The position numbers and the translations under genes are program-made. Positions 13,041 through 21,700 of a stretch of 64,000 bases of DNA are shown one piece after another. Each line of letters starts with the position of its first letter. Position 1 is the first letter of the stretch. The notes under the pieces were generated by a model. The model had not been told where the DNA came from. It searched no databases and saw nothing but the letters and a program-made list of their open reading frames with translations. The stretch is from Micromussa lordhowensis (Eukaryota > Cnidaria > Anthozoa > Scleractinia > Lobophylliidae), in contig OZ026601.1 of assembly GCA_964020085.1 (NCBI GenBank), positions 5,543,835 to 5,607,834 on the forward strand, written 5' to 3'.

Positions 13041-13425
13041 TTAAATATACTGTCAGCTTGCACTGGGTTGATTTGAAACTATAAGAAAAACTAAGTACAC
13101 CTTATATTTTCAATCAGAAAACTAACGTATTAAACGTAAGAATCCAATATTTAAATTTTATATTCAAATATTTAAGAAATCAAAGTACTGAGCCAGCCAC
13201 TTCAACCTCTTCTTTTGTTAACGAAGAGCTATCGCGAAAATTAGGCATCAATTTCACTTGCAAGAATACCTCTTTACCAATGTAAAATACTAGCCGTTCA
13301 AAAGCGTTACCTTGAGACCATCTTTTAAATATGTCCTCCTTTACGTTTTCTCCCCAGAAAAGACTCAAAATCTCGCCGACATTCTCAAAAGACGAAACTT
13401 GACAATCGTTTTGCTCGTCCGCCAT
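150..13425 (-). CDS. MINDY3: MINDY3 ubiquitin carboxyl-terminal hydrolase, partial (last exon off the left edge)
   Basis: Deubiquitinase of the MINDY family, which trims K48-linked ubiquitin chains. Fourteen coding exons on the minus strand, in order: 13425-13311, 12436-12357, 11765-11696, 10759-10586, 7343-7259, 6647-6533, 5546-5473, 5276-5197, 4766-4696, 3097-3017, 2402-2330, 2136-2064, 904-817, 233-150. All have GT/AG borders and phases join without a break, giving 421 codons. The catalytic Cys lies in EQGGPCAIIAS (Cys58) and the catalytic His in LLGSETHLTVFF (His308). Other family matches are FGVLLFLYSILLTK, YSVSNVW, DNGFI and MGIILLQNFLKEFFP. The human C-terminal segment (about 45 residues) is missing, so at least one exon lies before position 1. 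The start at 13425 gives MADEQND; an in-frame ATG 24 bases upstream (13449) is possible. Introns hold several transposons. Family assignment is firm; exact ends of exons are by eye. Confidence 0.93.
303..582. repeat. Fold-back MITE, family A, copy 1
   Basis: Begins GATGATTTCCAGTCCATACTG and ends with the inverted form running into CATCTTTAA. Same family at 7398-7714, 33284-33659, 48836-49157 and 57567-58078, with a fragment at 19500-19615. Typical interior marks are a run reading CCGCCATTATGGATGCGAAG and the segment CATTCCATCGAGTGGGAACT. This copy lacks part of the interior. It lies in the MINDY3 intron between exons 13 and 14. Probably a nonautonomous DNA transposon; the autonomous partner is not visible. 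Confidence 0.75.
1339..1451. repeat. Palindromic MITE, family B, copy 1
   Basis: Inverted arms start ACAATTATTTCA and end GGAATAATTGT; inner arms contain the inverted pair around GTTGGATATGA with GCGCGTAGCGCG at the centre. A second copy lies at 12928-13041. Both sit in MINDY3 introns. Confidence 0.8.
3112..4389. mobile_element. Nonautonomous pogo/Tigger-like DNA transposon (1.28 kb)
   Basis: Ends are inverted: CAGTGAAACCTATATTAAGC at the left and, read on the opposite strand, CAGTGAAGCCTGTATTAAG at the right. Both ends are flanked by TA, the target duplication of the Tc1/mariner/pogo group. The interior has several short GTGTCCGCT direct and inverted motifs but no credible transposase frame. 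Related short fragments with GTTAATAC/GGCCATATTAA wording occur near 27265, 49260 and 52130. It is inserted in a MINDY3 intron, its left end only about 13 bases from the acceptor of the exon at 3097-3017. Confidence 0.7.
6725..7025. repeat. Palindromic repeat, family C, copy 1
   Basis: Contains inverted arms built on ATATATCAAACAC and GTGTTTGATATATTA with CGAATTTCGTCAAAAATACT inside. A second copy in opposite orientation lies at 32375-32680, and the match extends to the flanks (GATACCCGGTCTTAATTAGC here, GCTAATTAAGATCGGGTATC there). A diverged third copy is near 49865-49985. It lies in a MINDY3 intron. Confidence 0.75.
7398..7714. repeat. Fold-back MITE, family A, copy 2
   Basis: Starts TTAACGATGATTTCCAGTCC and ends CTGGAAATCATCTTTAA, in the opposite internal orientation to copy 1. 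It is bounded by TTAA at both ends, consistent with insertion into TTAA sites. Located in MINDY3 intron 4, next to the 7343-7259 exon. Confidence 0.75.
7956..9516. mobile_element. DNA element with ~165-bp inverted terminal arms
   Basis: The left arm 7956-8123 and right arm 9352-9516 are near-identical inverted copies. The left arm starts TGCAAAAAGGGCGTATATCA and the right arm ends with the inverse, TACGCCCTTTTTGCA. The 1.2 kb between them holds a separate fold-back (8229-8474) and no clear transposase frame. It lies in the large MINDY3 intron between exons 10759-10586 and 7343-7259. The arms are far longer than those of the other MITEs in the window. Confidence 0.7.
8229..8474. repeat. GC-rich fold-back nested in the long-arm element
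   Basis: Starts TAGACTGCGAGCAGTCTCTC and ends with AGAGAGACCGCTCGCAGTCTA. Inner arms pair through GGAAGGAAGAACG and CGTTCTTCCTTCC, with GC-rich inverted segments near GCGGCGGAGCCGC at the centre. Probably inserted into the 7956-9516 element. Confidence 0.7.
9912..10173 (-). mobile_element. tRNA-derived SINE, family 1, full-length copy
   Basis: Read on the minus strand, the head GTGGCCTCGTGGTTAGTGCG followed by GGGTTCGAGCCCTGG matches the A and B boxes of a tRNA-like Pol III promoter. The body contains GACACTTTACTCTCACAGTG, and the 3' end is a short tandem ACTTTACCTTACCTT tail. Flanking ATAAT on both sides looks like a target duplication. Other copies lie at 14611-14882, and partly at 32046-32325, 60049-60168 and 63485-63640. 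Confidence 0.8.
12060..12172. repeat. Degenerate ~24-bp tandem repeat
   Basis: About four imperfect units of the form ATAGCACTCTGGTTAGCCTA, with CTCTGG/CTCAGG variants. It sits in a MINDY3 intron. No function is suggested. Confidence 0.6.
12928..13041. repeat. Palindromic MITE, family B, copy 2
   Basis: Ends ACAATTATTCCA and GGAATAATTGT with inner arms around GTTGGATATGAGATGAT and a GGCGCTACGCGCC centre. Same family as 1339-1451. It lies in MINDY3 intron 1, about 270 bp from exon 1. Confidence 0.8.
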
Positions 13426-13542
13426 CTTTGAAAATGGCCCAGAATGCAACTAGAACCGTGGAGTGGATTCAAAGGCCAGCGGTAGTTTTAGAGGGACGCC
13501 ATCTTGGATCTTAGATTTGAGTGTTTGGGTCTTTTTGAAGAC
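13426..13542. promoter_or_regulatory. Probable bidirectional promoter, MINDY3 / NDUFA8
   Basis: Only 117 bp separate the two divergent start codons, so both 5' leaders and core promoters must share this stretch or start inside each other. No TATA box is evident. The position is inferred from the two coding models; transcription start sites cannot be seen. Confidence 0.65.
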
Positions 13543-13929
13543 ATGGCTTGTGGTGTAAAAGACATAAAGTTCGAGGATTTAGATGTGGAGGAACTAGAAA
13601 TCACATCAGCTGTTTTGATGGGAGGCGCACACTACCTAGGCCAGTACTGCGACAAGGATTTCAAGACCTTCATGGGCTGCCGATACGAGTACAAAGATCC
13701 GCGAAAGTGCTTGGCTGAAGGAAAGCAAGTCACAAAGTGTGCTCTAGGGTTCTTCAAGAAGCTTAAAGAGGAGTGCAACGATGTTTTCACCAAGCACTGG
13801 ACTTGTCTTGATTATAACAACCAGGAATTTGCCTATTGCAGGGCAACTCAGAAGAAATATGACGCCTGTGTTTTGGAAAAGCTCGGATTGGAATGTACAC
13901 AACCTGTACATATTGAACTTCATGATTGA
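13543..13929 (+). CDS. NDUFA8: NADH dehydrogenase 1 alpha subcomplex subunit 8 (complex I, CHCH protein)
   Basis: Accessory subunit of mitochondrial respiratory complex I, located on the intermembrane-space side and imported through the disulfide relay. Intronless frame of 128 residues. Four CX9C motifs are seen at Cys36/46, 56/66, 78/88 and 99/109, the twin double-CHCH pattern of this family. Wording such as CRYEYKDPRKCL, KCALGFFKKLK and HWTCLDY follows the vertebrate subunit closely. The start at 13543 (MACGVKD) fits better than the upstream in-frame ATG at 13504, which would add 13 residues. The protein stops shortly after the last Cys and lacks the roughly 45-residue tail of the human protein (172 residues). 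The tail may be absent in this lineage or lie in an exon I could not find. An AATAAA signal follows at 14166. Divergent neighbour of MINDY3. Confidence 0.93.
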   Translation: MACGVKDIKFEDLDVEELEITSAVLMGGAHYLGQYCDKDFKTFMGCRYEYKDPRKCLAEGKQVTKCALGFFKKLKEECNDVFTKHWTCLDYNNQEFAYCRATQKKYDACVLEKLGLECTQPVHIELHD

Positions 13930-14165
13930 TTTGACTTGCACAAACACTGAACATTGACCAAGAGAACTTCTTTAGCATAAGGTGATTCTGAAGTTTTGCT
14001 GGTGACAAACATCTGGTAGTAATTTTCTTGAGTTGTGACTTCTCTTGGGGAGTAAATTGTATTTCTCTTAATAATTATTATTAACAAGGGATTCTTGCAG
14101 TCGCACATTTTCAAACACACAGAGTTGATGTTACCACGATTGGCATCCCGTAGTTGTAGGTAAAG

Positions 14166-14171
14166 AATAAA
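14166..14171 (+). promoter_or_regulatory. Polyadenylation signal of NDUFA8
   Basis: AATAAA 237 bases after the NDUFA8 stop codon, the first canonical signal downstream on this strand that I noticed. Confidence 0.55.
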
Positions 14172-14488
14172 GTTTTTGATGGAATATTTACCAGAGATTT
14201 GATTATTTGGACAATTTTGCCAGACTTGTTAAAAATCCCATGGGCAAAAATTATCGGTTTCTTGTGATATTTACTCATTTTGTCCTTGATCACCTTGTGT
14301 TGAATGACCCTTTCCTAAGTTAATTTTGATTCTGAAGGTTGTGTAGCAGGGAAAAGGATGGTGAAGATTTGATAAGACAAAATGCCTAGCCCGTTTGTTG
14401 CAGGTTAGGATCAAAATAACTGGTGACTTATCATCAGGGATCTCCAGGCTGTGGTCCCAGCTTGTTTTAAAGCCTCTTTCACCAGTGT

Positions 14489-14567
14489 AGTCTCCTTCAT
14501 AGCCGTCATTAGGATTGCCACTGAAGCGTTTCTTGACAACCCTAACTAACTGCTGCAAAGGAGACTA
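14489..14567. repeat. Degenerate hairpin MITE, family D, copy 1
   Basis: Starts TAGTCTCCTTCATAGCCG and ends CTGCTGCAAAGGAGACTA, with GTTTCTTGACAACCCTAA inside. It is an eroded version of the near-perfect hairpin at 50916-51023. Confidence 0.75.
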
Positions 14568-14610
14568 TCACCAGTGTCGCTTAGAAAAAGGACTCTCTCT
14601 TAATCAATTT

Positions 14611-14882
14611 GTGGGGGCATATGGCCTCATGGTTAGTGTGCTCGACTCCGGAGCGAGCGCTCCGGGTCTGAGCCCTGGCTGGGGACATTGTGTTGTGTTC
14701 TTAGGCAAGACACTTTACTCTCACAGTGCCTCTCTCCACCCAGGTGTATAAATGGGTAATGGCGAACTTGATGCTGGTGGTAACCCTGAGATGGACTAGC
14801 CTAGTTGCTTCATGTTACTGAAACCGGGATAAGCTCCGGCCTGATGAGCCACTAGGCTTATATCCAGACTTTACCTTTACCT
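14611..14882 (+). mobile_element. tRNA-derived SINE, family 1, copy 2
   Basis: Head ATGGCCTCATGGTTAGTGTG and a B-box-like GGGTCTGAGCCCTGG are followed by the GACACTTTACTCTCACAGTG body, the AAGCTCCGGCCTGATGAGCC segment and an ACTTTACCTTTACCTT tail. Orientation is plus. It lies between NDUFA8 and SLC49A4. Confidence 0.8.
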
Positions 14883-15656
14883 TAATCAATTTGGAATTCA
14901 TGCTTTGCATTTTGAGAATGCCCTGGCACATTGTTCACACACATTCCTTGCACAATCGATCATCTCTTGGAAAGTTCCTTATATATTGCATATGTAATTT
15001 CTACAAACTTGGTTACGCTTATTAGACTCCTGGTATAGTAAACAAAAATAGACTCGTAGACATAGAAATTTTCGGAAATTAACACTATATATTAGGTGGA
15101 GAAAGGAGATATGTATTGAGAGCAAGAACATTGGGGGTTGTTTCGGAAGGGAAGTAACAAAAAGGAAACTCTTTCTCTTAACATTACAGCACTGTGCATT
15201 TTCCTGAAAGTATCCATACCCTCCATACAGAAATTTTTCCTCCTGCCAACTTTTTTGGAAATTCCTGAAATCAGTGTCATTATTTACACTAAAAAATGTC
15301 ATGAACTCTATAATTTCTAAACATAGGAGAGTGCTCGTCCCTTCAAACCCCCCCCCCCCCCCGGAAGGCCTTTAGCCTGAATATTCTCTACTTATAAACA
15401 GTGTTATAGAGGATTCAAATACGGTGATGATGGGGATTGATGCGCGGAGTAAGCAAAGATTTGTATTAGTTAATAAAAGTTAATAAAAGGTCACACAAAT
15501 CCACTTAATCAATTAGCCATTGATTATCAATTTCAATCGATTAATTGACATCGATATATATGTTGATTGGTATCGATTGCCATCGATCATAGATTTCATC
15601 AATCAGACACCCATGGATTGGCTGTGCAGCTTCTTGATCCCACGATGCCCTGGCCG
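14883..15656. other. Intergenic stretch upstream of SLC49A4
   Basis: No gene recognised. It holds an 18-base C run at about 15345-15362 and short ATCGAT-rich inverted stretches near 15525-15600. The 5' leader of SLC49A4 probably begins at its right end. Confidence 0.4.
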
Positions 15657-15683
15657 GTCCTACCCTACCCTACCCTACCCAGG
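15657..15683. repeat. CCCTA pentamer repeat in the SLC49A4 leader region
   Basis: Four to five copies of CCCTA, partly repeated again after a short break. A pentamer, so not the TTAGGG telomere unit of animals. Confidence 0.7.
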
Positions 15684-15756
15684 ACCCTACCCTTGTCCGA
15701 AACAGCGGAAGCCAATCAGACGAGTGGCGGCGCGTACACGGATAAACAAAACGAGC

Positions 15757-18700
15757 ATGGCGGATGGAATGTTATCGGTGAGCCAGAGCTTTGTACAATC
15801 CAAGCAGCATTATGAAATCGTCACAGAATCCTGTTCCGTATACAAGAGAAGATGGTACATCTTAACGATCTTCTCTCTGATTGCTGGTCTTCAAGCGGCC
15901 GCATGGAACACATGGGGTCCGATAACAGGCTCTGCAGAGGACGTGTTCGGCTGGGGCGATGGGACGATTGCCTTGCTTGAAAACTGGGGACCTATCGCCT
16001 ATGTTGTATCATTCTTGTTTTTCTCATGGCTGATGGACGTCAAAGGTATGCCAGGATATTTACGTTGAAGAAACCTTGAGCTTTGATAATGCCTATTAAT
16101 TAATTAAACGCGCTATTCCCTGGCGCGTTCGGGTTTCAGTAAAGTTTACTTGTTCCGCTTCATCTGCGCCTAGCCACCCAGGCTACTTTGAATCGAATGT
16201 ACAATTTGTACAGTTAGGCCAATGCATAATACAAAACAATATTTTGTAACCATGCCTAACCTATTAGATTAAATTTCGGCTATTAGATTAAATTTCAGAC
16301 CATCTCGGTTAAAACTCGTTTTAACTTAATCGAATAATTGACCCAGTGTTGTTTATAAAGCTGCAAAGATCGCAAATCAAGATGTCATGGGCTTGATCAG
16401 ATTTCTAAAGAAGGCTTATACATTTTTTTAGGAGAGCGATTTAATTTGCCTGAGCGATATGTAGTAAGACTCAGAGTTTATAGAGCCGGCAGCTTTTCTT
16501 CCCTTTCGCGGGTATCTGTGTGCCAATGTGCTCGTTCTTGTGGAGAGCAAGACAAACTCATGCTATTAATTCATCAAATCGAGGCCACTTTTAAAATGTT
16601 AACACTTGCCACGGCGGCCAAAGTGATGACACGTAACGCAATCTCGTGTAGAACAAAGATATATTTCATGGCTGAATGTCGTGAACCAAGTCAGACATCA
16701 CCTGTCGTTGAACCTAACTTACTTTCCTTGCTTGGTGTCCTTTATTTATTATAGCGGTGCAGGCCGCCAAGCTGAGCCCCTTCCAGGTTACTCACATAGG
16801 AAAGAAAAGGAAACCTATAAAATTGATTTTGTCATGGTTATCATGGCTAGCGGTATTGCTTGTGGGCGCATGTAGACACACGACGGCGAGTCGCACAAGA
16901 TGCCGGCAATACTCCAGCTAATAGGTTGACCGAGACAATTGCAGCCTTGGTTTATAGCATCCTTCTTTGATAATTTGTACATTCCTGTTATGGTCAATTG
17001 ACACCTGTCAAAACAGTACCAGTACCACATGACCATATCGCAGGTGCAAGTTTAGAGCTCACTGAGGTCATATTTTTTTTGAAGTTGACCACTAACCATG
17101 TGTTTGTTTTCGATTGGATCGCTAGCTCATGTCAGGTTAACTTGTTGTTAACAGGGCTGGGTTGTTTTTAAGCCAGTTAACATTACTTACTTTACTTAAT
17201 CCTCTTCGTTCCTAGTGGAACATAGGTCCTCAACTAAAACACGCACCTAAACCTATTGTGTGCAGTGCTCTTTGCCTCATTCCATGTGAGATGTTTCCTC
17301 TCTAGCTCTGCCATCGTCGTGCGTCGCCAGGTGTGCTGGGGTCTTCCTCTCTTTCGCTTCCCCTGTGGGTTCCACTTCCTCTTGGCTACATGTCCATCTG
17401 GTCTCCTCAACGTGTGGCCAATCCATCCCCAAGCTCTTTGTCTTATCTCTTGTTCTATCGGTCGCTGCCCTGTTTGCCTCCAAAGCTCCTTGTTGCTGAT
17501 TTTCCTAGGCCACCAAATCCGCAAAATGTTCCTCAAGCTCTTATTAATGAACACTTGCAGCTTCTGCTCCAAACTCTTAGTCAGTCTCCAAGTTTCAGAA
17601 CCATACAAGAGCACTGTCTTCACATTTGACCCAAAGACTCTCAGCTTGGTCTTGGTTGTTAATGCTGTGGATCGCCATATTGGTCTCAACATCGCAAATG
17701 CCTGCCTTGCCTTTCCAATTCGTGCCTGGATGTCCTTGTCAGTGCCACCCTTCTTACTTACAATGCTTCCAAGGAATGTGAACTCGTCCACTTCCTCAAT
17801 CCGCCCATCTACGACTGACACACCCTCGTCACGTTTGGTACCAATACACATCAGCTTTGTCTTGGTGGCATTGATCTTCAGGCCTACCTTTGCACCTTGT
17901 ACCTCCAAGGCCTGTGTCTTGTCCCTCGTATCCTGTATTTGTGCGACAGTAGGGCCAGATCATCGGCAAAGTCAAGGTCTTCCATGGATGTCGTAAAGGT
18001 CCACTGAATACCTCTCTCCTGTCAAAGGCTGTCCTTGTCACCCAATCCAAGGCAACCAGAAACAGCAGGGGAGAAAGCAGCCAGCCTTGTCTTACCCCAG
18101 TCCTCATCTTCAACGGCTGGGTCCTCTGTCCATTGTGTACCACCTGTGCGGAAAAACCTTCATAGAGAGCTCTGATAACAGTGACCACCTTTACAGGCAT
18201 CCCGTAGTGCTGCAACAACCTTGACAAAACCTCTCTGCTGATACTATCGAAGGCCTTTTCGAAATCTATAAAGTTGATATACAAGGAGGATTGCCACTCG
18301 ATGCTCTGCTCCACAACAATCCGCAGTGTTGCTATTTGATCCGTACAGCTTCGGCCGGCTTGGAAGCCTGTCTGCTCCTCTCTTTATTTTTCGTCCAACG
18401 GGATCTTGATCTGCAAAACACCTTACTTGCCATGTTCAGCAACATGATGCCACGCCAGTTTTTACAGTAGCTCAGATCGCCTTTCTTGGGGAGCTTGATT
18501 AAGAGACCCTTCTTCCACTCCTCAGGTATCCTTTCTTCGCTCCATATCCTGTTGCAGATGTTCAAAAGAACCTCTTCTGATATGTTTTCCCTCCTGCCTT
18601 AATTGCCTCTGGTGGTACATTATCACATCCTGCACCCTTCCCGTTTTTTACCTTCTTTATAGCATTCTTGATTTCAATGCCTGTGATGTGACCTGTCCTG

Positions 18701-21700
18701 ATGTTAAGCTCGTCATTGGGCTCCACCTCTGGCGGGCTGAGTGGCTCTTTGTGGTTAAGCACTGTTTGAAAGTGCTCCCTCCACCGGTGCATCTCCTCTT
18801 CCGCTGACCTGAGCAACAGGCCTGCCTCGTTTCTCACTGGCTTACGTGTATTTTGGACCCTCCCACTTAGCTTTCTGGTGATCTCAAAGTCCTTGCATCA
18901 CCTCTCTTTCCGGCCTCACCAGCTTTCTCAGCTTCTGATTCCACATATACCCTCTTGTCTCTTCTGCACCTCCTCTTCACCTCCACCTGTTCAGCTCTTG
19001 ATACCTTTTGTTTGCATCTCTCTTTTGCTTTCGCGTTCTGGCCACGTTCATGGTGTTTTTTGCCACCTTTCGCTGCTCGATTACCTCCCAAGTCTCCTTG
19101 CTGATCCACTCCTTCCTGTTTGCCTTTGCCCTACCCAGAATCTGTTCGTAGGTCTCCATGTAACCTTGTTCAATCAGCTTCCATTCATCATCCACTGAGA
19201 GCTCCTCCTCCTCCATCAGCTGCTGCAGACCCTCAAATCTGTTGTGCAGTGCTAGCTTGAATGTGCTCCTAACCTCCAAGTCTTCCAACTTGCTGACCTC
19301 AAAATGCACTCGGCCACTTTCCCCTTTAGTCTGACGGTTAACATAAACTCGGGGTTAAAAGTTGACCACTTTTAACTACTTTTGTTTTGTGTATTTTGAG
19401 ATTATTGAAACTCAAAACAGAAGGCCAAACAAGATACAGAAAACCTCACTGCAAAGTGACAAAACTCAAATCAAAATTCTTGTTTATCCGGGTTGGCTTA
19501 AAGATGATTTCCAATCCGTACTGTACACTCTTGAGAGTTTTTTTATGTTTTTTGTTTTGTTTCTTGTATGATGTCATTACTTCGTTACTACTTACATGAA
19601 TTAAATTCAAAGTTTCACATGATTACTCATTTATTGTATGAATTAGAAAATTATGAACTTGCCTGCATTGATTTTGCACTGCAGTGCAAATAAAAAAATA
19701 ATAACAATTAATTGGCCTACTTTCAGCCAATCACAATAAAGTATCTTTGACAGCCATATAGTGAGGTTTTCAACAGGTTATGTATGACTCATTCATTCCC
19801 TTGAGAAGGACACTTGATCCTTGCAATTACTCTCTTTACCCAGGGGTAACTGAAATTAAACATATATCGGCAATGGTAAGTAATCTGGGGGAGGAGAGAC
19901 TCCCATATAAGAAAGAAATGGGTTCTTGTCATACCTTTTAGGGGTTAAAAAAGAGGTTTTGGTACTTCTTAGGTTTTTTTGGCCTCATTGTTTTGAGGTA
20001 CCTTTTACGGTATTGAACCGAAAAAAAGCGACAGGAGATAATTATTTGAGAAGCAACTTTTTTGCTATTAAAAATTATGAAAGTATCAGTTAATGTGTCG
20101 TTTTAGAATTGATACCTCTTAGCAGTGAAGAAAATATTCACGCCACATCCACGAAACAGGATCTTGGTACCCCTTAGGGGTTCTTTTAAAATTTTTTGAC
20201 AAGAACCCCATCCTTTTTATGTGAGAGTCTCTCCACCCTGGGAGAGTGGGGAGAGGGGGGAGGCTGTGTAGTCCTGTCGTGAGCTAGCATCCCACTGAGG
20301 TACAAAATTAATATTCCTAGGTTGCTTCATGCTAGTAAAACCAGATGAATCCCAGTTTGAATGATATCTTGGCTGGTTAAGGCGGGGGTAAACCCGAAAG
20401 CCGTATTTTGGCTGGGTATTATGTTTTTAATGCAAATATCTCGTTTACGTTTCAAGCAATCAAGAATCTCTATGCTCATCTCACATATCTATGTTTTGGG
20501 TGGTTTTGTAAATTTTTTGGTGATTTTTAGGTATATTTGGAGAGAAATAGTTTTTCTCAAAGGATTAGTAAAATTAATGGAAATAGGAAATTTTGAAGAT
20601 TTGTTGTTGTTTTAAAATTAGAGTTTGAAATTAAAAATTGGTACATACACTCCAAACAGTTGCCCAACAACCTGGGGTGCCATTGTGCGGTCGGGCAACT
20701 GTCTGGTGGTGTTCCATAACCCTTTTTTTTCCTTTCAACCTCCCTTTAAACTTACCAAAATTTCACTTAAATTCACCTTTACCCCCGCCTTAATGCAGAA
20801 TTTACAGGGATCTTTGATATGGAATGTTTAGAAGAGTTTGAAGTAGTTGTTGGTAGTGTTGTTTTGGTTTGATGTTTATTGTACACGTATTTTGGGGGAT
20901 ATCAAGCCACAGCTTCATTTGCACCTGTCATTGCTTTATTTCCCTTCATTTCCTGGCCTCATTGTGCTCCCCTCTGGGTGGCAAACTGGTCCACCTATAA
21001 AAATTGTCTACCTGCCAGAATCTTGGTCAAATTTCATTGGATGTTGCAGACTTGAATTTTTAATATCTTTATTTTTTTTGTCTAATTAAATTATAGGTCT
21101 GAGGATCTCTGTGCTAGTCACAATTGCTCTGATGTTTGTTGGAACAGGACTACGGTGTATAACATCAGATCCAAAACAAGCCACATGGTATAGATATTTG
21201 AAATGAGGATTATTTTATAATTTAAAGCTGCAATTGCCAAGAGTGATCAGGTCAAATGTGTATGGGTTTTTTTTTTATTTATTTATACTTTATTAATACA
21301 CATAACCCTATATACAATACAATGCAACAAATTACAATTTTAACAATTGCTGAATTAATACATTTATAAGCTTACAGTGAATAGAAATAAAAAGAAATTT
21401 AATAATAACAGTGACTTAACCAGTGCTTAATAGAGGAGCATCAATGCAAGTAAATTTTAAATTAATAAATAGCTATAAATCTTACTACCATGTTAATAAT
21501 TACATTCCACTATTACAATCTTTGTATTCTAAAGTTATTACACACGTACAAAGATAAAATTAGAAATAATAACATTTGATATAATAATAGTAATAATAAT
21601 ACATGTTTATTATATAGGTTTAATTATCCATTTTTTATTAAAATATTCTTTTTTTGTAATTTTACTTTCTATTTCATACTTAATTTTAATTTTGGCTTTA

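Noticed and set aside
14271..14558. 95-codon minus-strand frame
   Set aside because: Overlaps an eroded hairpin MITE and has no recognisable domain.
15657..15683. Possible interstitial telomere repeat
   Set aside because: The unit is CCCTA, not CCCTAA, and there are only about five copies.
15520..15756. In-frame N-terminal extension of SLC49A4
   Set aside because: Pentamer repeat and low-complexity residues with no family match; the ATG at 15757 gives a normal N-terminus.
17256..17996. 246-codon plus-strand frame
   Set aside because: Antisense shadow of the broken LINE reverse transcriptase.
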